This document shows positions 5,929 to 6,796 of a DNA stretch of 6,796 nucleotides, one piece after another. Within the stretch, counting starts at the first letter, position 1. Every line of letters starts with the position of its first letter. The stretch is from positions 1-6,796 of the forward strand of contig CAYSCH010000466.1 of NCBI GenBank assembly GCA_964429355.1, in the 5' to 3' direction. The DNA comes from JAAYAY01 sp964429355. Its GTDB lineage: Bacteria > Planctomycetota > Planctomycetia > Pirellulales > Thermoguttaceae. The notes beneath the pieces were generated by a model. The model saw only the letters and a program-made list of their open reading frames with translations, was not told the DNA's origin and ran no database searches. The position numbers and the translations under genes were made by a program.

Positions 5929-6612
5929 ATGATCCGCGCAACTACACCGTTGGGCGTTCTCATGCTTCTTGGCACCGCATTGTTCGTGAGCACGTCGGGA
6001 CAGCAGGCCAACCCAAAGACCGGCATGAACATCGACCCGACCGCCGACATCCACCCTTCAGTGATCCTGGAGGGCAAGGTCACGGTCGGTGCTTACACCA
6101 AGATCGACGCCGGGACCGTCATCACCGGCAATGTGACCATCGGGCACCACAGCCTCGTCCGCTGCAACGTGACGATCCGGGGCACGAACACGATTGGCAA
6201 CTACGTCCACATCTACGACAACGTTTGCATCGAGGGCGGCCGGCCCGCCAAGATCGGCTCCTCCACCGCCGAAGTCCCAGACAAATCGATCATCGGGGAC
6301 CATTGCTGGGTCAACCACGGGGCGACGATGCACGGCACGCAGATGGCGAACAGGTCGGCTGTCGGGCTCAATGCCTGCTGCGACTACAACACCCGGCTGG
6401 GAGAAGGAGCCATCCTGGCAAACGGCAGCGCAACTCATCTCGATCAGGTAATCCCGGCCAACAGCTTTGCCGAAGGTGTGCCTGCCGTGGCAAAGAAGGA
6501 GAATATCACCGACGAAGACCGCAAGGCATACTTCGGCCTCATCCCTGCCGAGTGGACCCGATACGAAGGAGACAGGCAGGAGGAAACCGCTCGAAAGAAC
6601 CAACAACGATAG
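5929..6612 (+). CDS. Exported gamma-carbonic anhydrase-like hexapeptide protein
   Basis: This 227-residue protein starts with a Sec signal peptide (MIR, then a hydrophobic stretch to about residue 22, STSGQQA). The rest is a left-handed beta-helix of hexapeptide repeats (for example VTVGAY, VTIGHH, NTIGNY, SIIGDH) with the end IPANSFAEGVPA, as in gamma-class carbonic anhydrases and related acyltransferases. Of the zinc histidines known from Methanosarcina Cam (H81, H117, H122), the last two appear to be kept in WVNHGATMHG (H130, H135, correct 5-residue spacing). The first aligns with E102 in IYDNVCIEG. The family's RxD and QDN positions read RCN (R78, N80) and YDN (Y96). Carbonic anhydrase activity is therefore uncertain, and another metal-dependent or structural role is possible. 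A GTG start of a DUF4832-like gene follows after 26 bases, suggesting co-transcription. Confidence 0.83.
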   Translation: MIRATTPLGVLMLLGTALFVSTSGQQANPKTGMNIDPTADIHPSVILEGKVTVGAYTKIDAGTVITGNVTIGHHSLVRCNVTIRGTNTIGNYVHIYDNVCIEGGRPAKIGSSTAEVPDKSIIGDHCWVNHGATMHGTQMANRSAVGLNACCDYNTRLGEGAILANGSATHLDQVIPANSFAEGVPAVAKKENITDEDRKAYFGLIPAEWTRYEGDRQEETARKNQQR

Positions 6613-6638
6613 CGAGCGCAGGATAAGGAGCCCCGCAG

Positions 6639-6796
6639 GTGAAAACCAGATTGCTGATGTTGGTGCTGCCGTTGACCGTTCTCTCGGTTTCCATGACCAC
6701 GGCCCAGGATCAGAAGCGGATCGTCACGGTTGTCCCAGAGGAAAGCGATGAAATCCTGGCAAACCCAGGTATGGGCTGGGAGACGTTTCATCGGAC
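6639..6796 (+). CDS. Secreted DUF4832-like protein, 5' end only
   Basis: Only the first 52 codons lie in the window; the gene runs past position 6796. GTG 6639 follows AAGGAG (6625-6630) with an 8-base spacer. The N-terminus is a Sec signal peptide (VKTRLLMLVLPLTVLSVSM, cleavage probably after TTA-Q near residue 22). The mature part begins with basic residues, then TVVPEESDEILANPGMGWET and FHR. The NPGMGWE block is typical of the start of DUF4832/glycoside-hydrolase-like proteins, which have a TIM-barrel-like domain and probably act on polysaccharides outside the cytoplasm. Catalytic residues would lie beyond the window, so activity cannot be judged. It is likely in one transcript with the carbonic-anhydrase-like gene upstream. 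Confidence 0.7.
   Translation, partial: MKTRLLMLVLPLTVLSVSMTTAQDQKRIVTVVPEESDEILANPGMGWETFHR

Overview
The window most resembles a piece of a planctomycete genome (Planctomycetota). The DNA is GC-rich. The gene families fit: a membrane anchor with the planctomycete-type pilin-like tail (AREAAQRAQ...NNLKQIQLAL), exported DUF4185-like and DUF4832-like carbohydrate-associated proteins, an SGNH hydrolase, and a short conserved secreted-type domain with an SPSGIG motif that I associate with planctomycetes. This assignment comes from family recognition only. A run of ten Ns and several broken reading frames show a draft assembly, probably from a metagenome or low-coverage genome.

Layout. Positions 1-1010 hold no intact gene I recognise; the first ~490 bases read like a decayed minus-strand coding sequence whose plausible reading changes frame and crosses a stop. 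Next, on the minus strand, is the front half of a calcineurin-like metallophosphoesterase (from 1264) whose conserved sequence stops near 1010. Divergent from it, a plus-strand pair follows: a cytoplasmic SGNH/GDSL hydrolase (1411-2058), then 16 bases later a secreted DUF4185-like protein (GTG start at 2075). The tail of that frame runs into pieces of a second, normally separate protein that is broken by two frame changes (about 3117-3583).

A tight minus-strand cluster follows, transcribed from 5800 down to 3698: a C_GCAxxG_C_C-family cysteine protein, a membrane-anchored cyclase-family metal hydrolase (8-base overlap, GTG start), and an ArsM-like SAM methyltransferase (17-base gap). A hairpin at 3658-3687 lies between this cluster and the convergent plus-strand genes. 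The cluster is divergent from an exported left-handed beta-helix protein of the gamma-carbonic anhydrase type (5929-6612). A perfect 10-base inverted repeat (5851-5886) sits between the two. The window ends in the start of a secreted DUF4832-like protein (6639 onward).

How the parts may work together. The SGNH hydrolase, DUF4185-like protein and DUF4832-like protein fit exported polysaccharide processing. The three-gene cluster is the most unusual unit: a redox-type cysteine protein, a cyclase tethered to the membrane by a pilin-like anchor, and an ArsM-like methyltransferase missing one of the three ArsM cysteines. Its substrate cannot be told from sequence. Co-transcription is inferred from overlap and spacing, and co-regulation with the divergent carbonic-anhydrase-like gene is inferred only from the shared palindrome.
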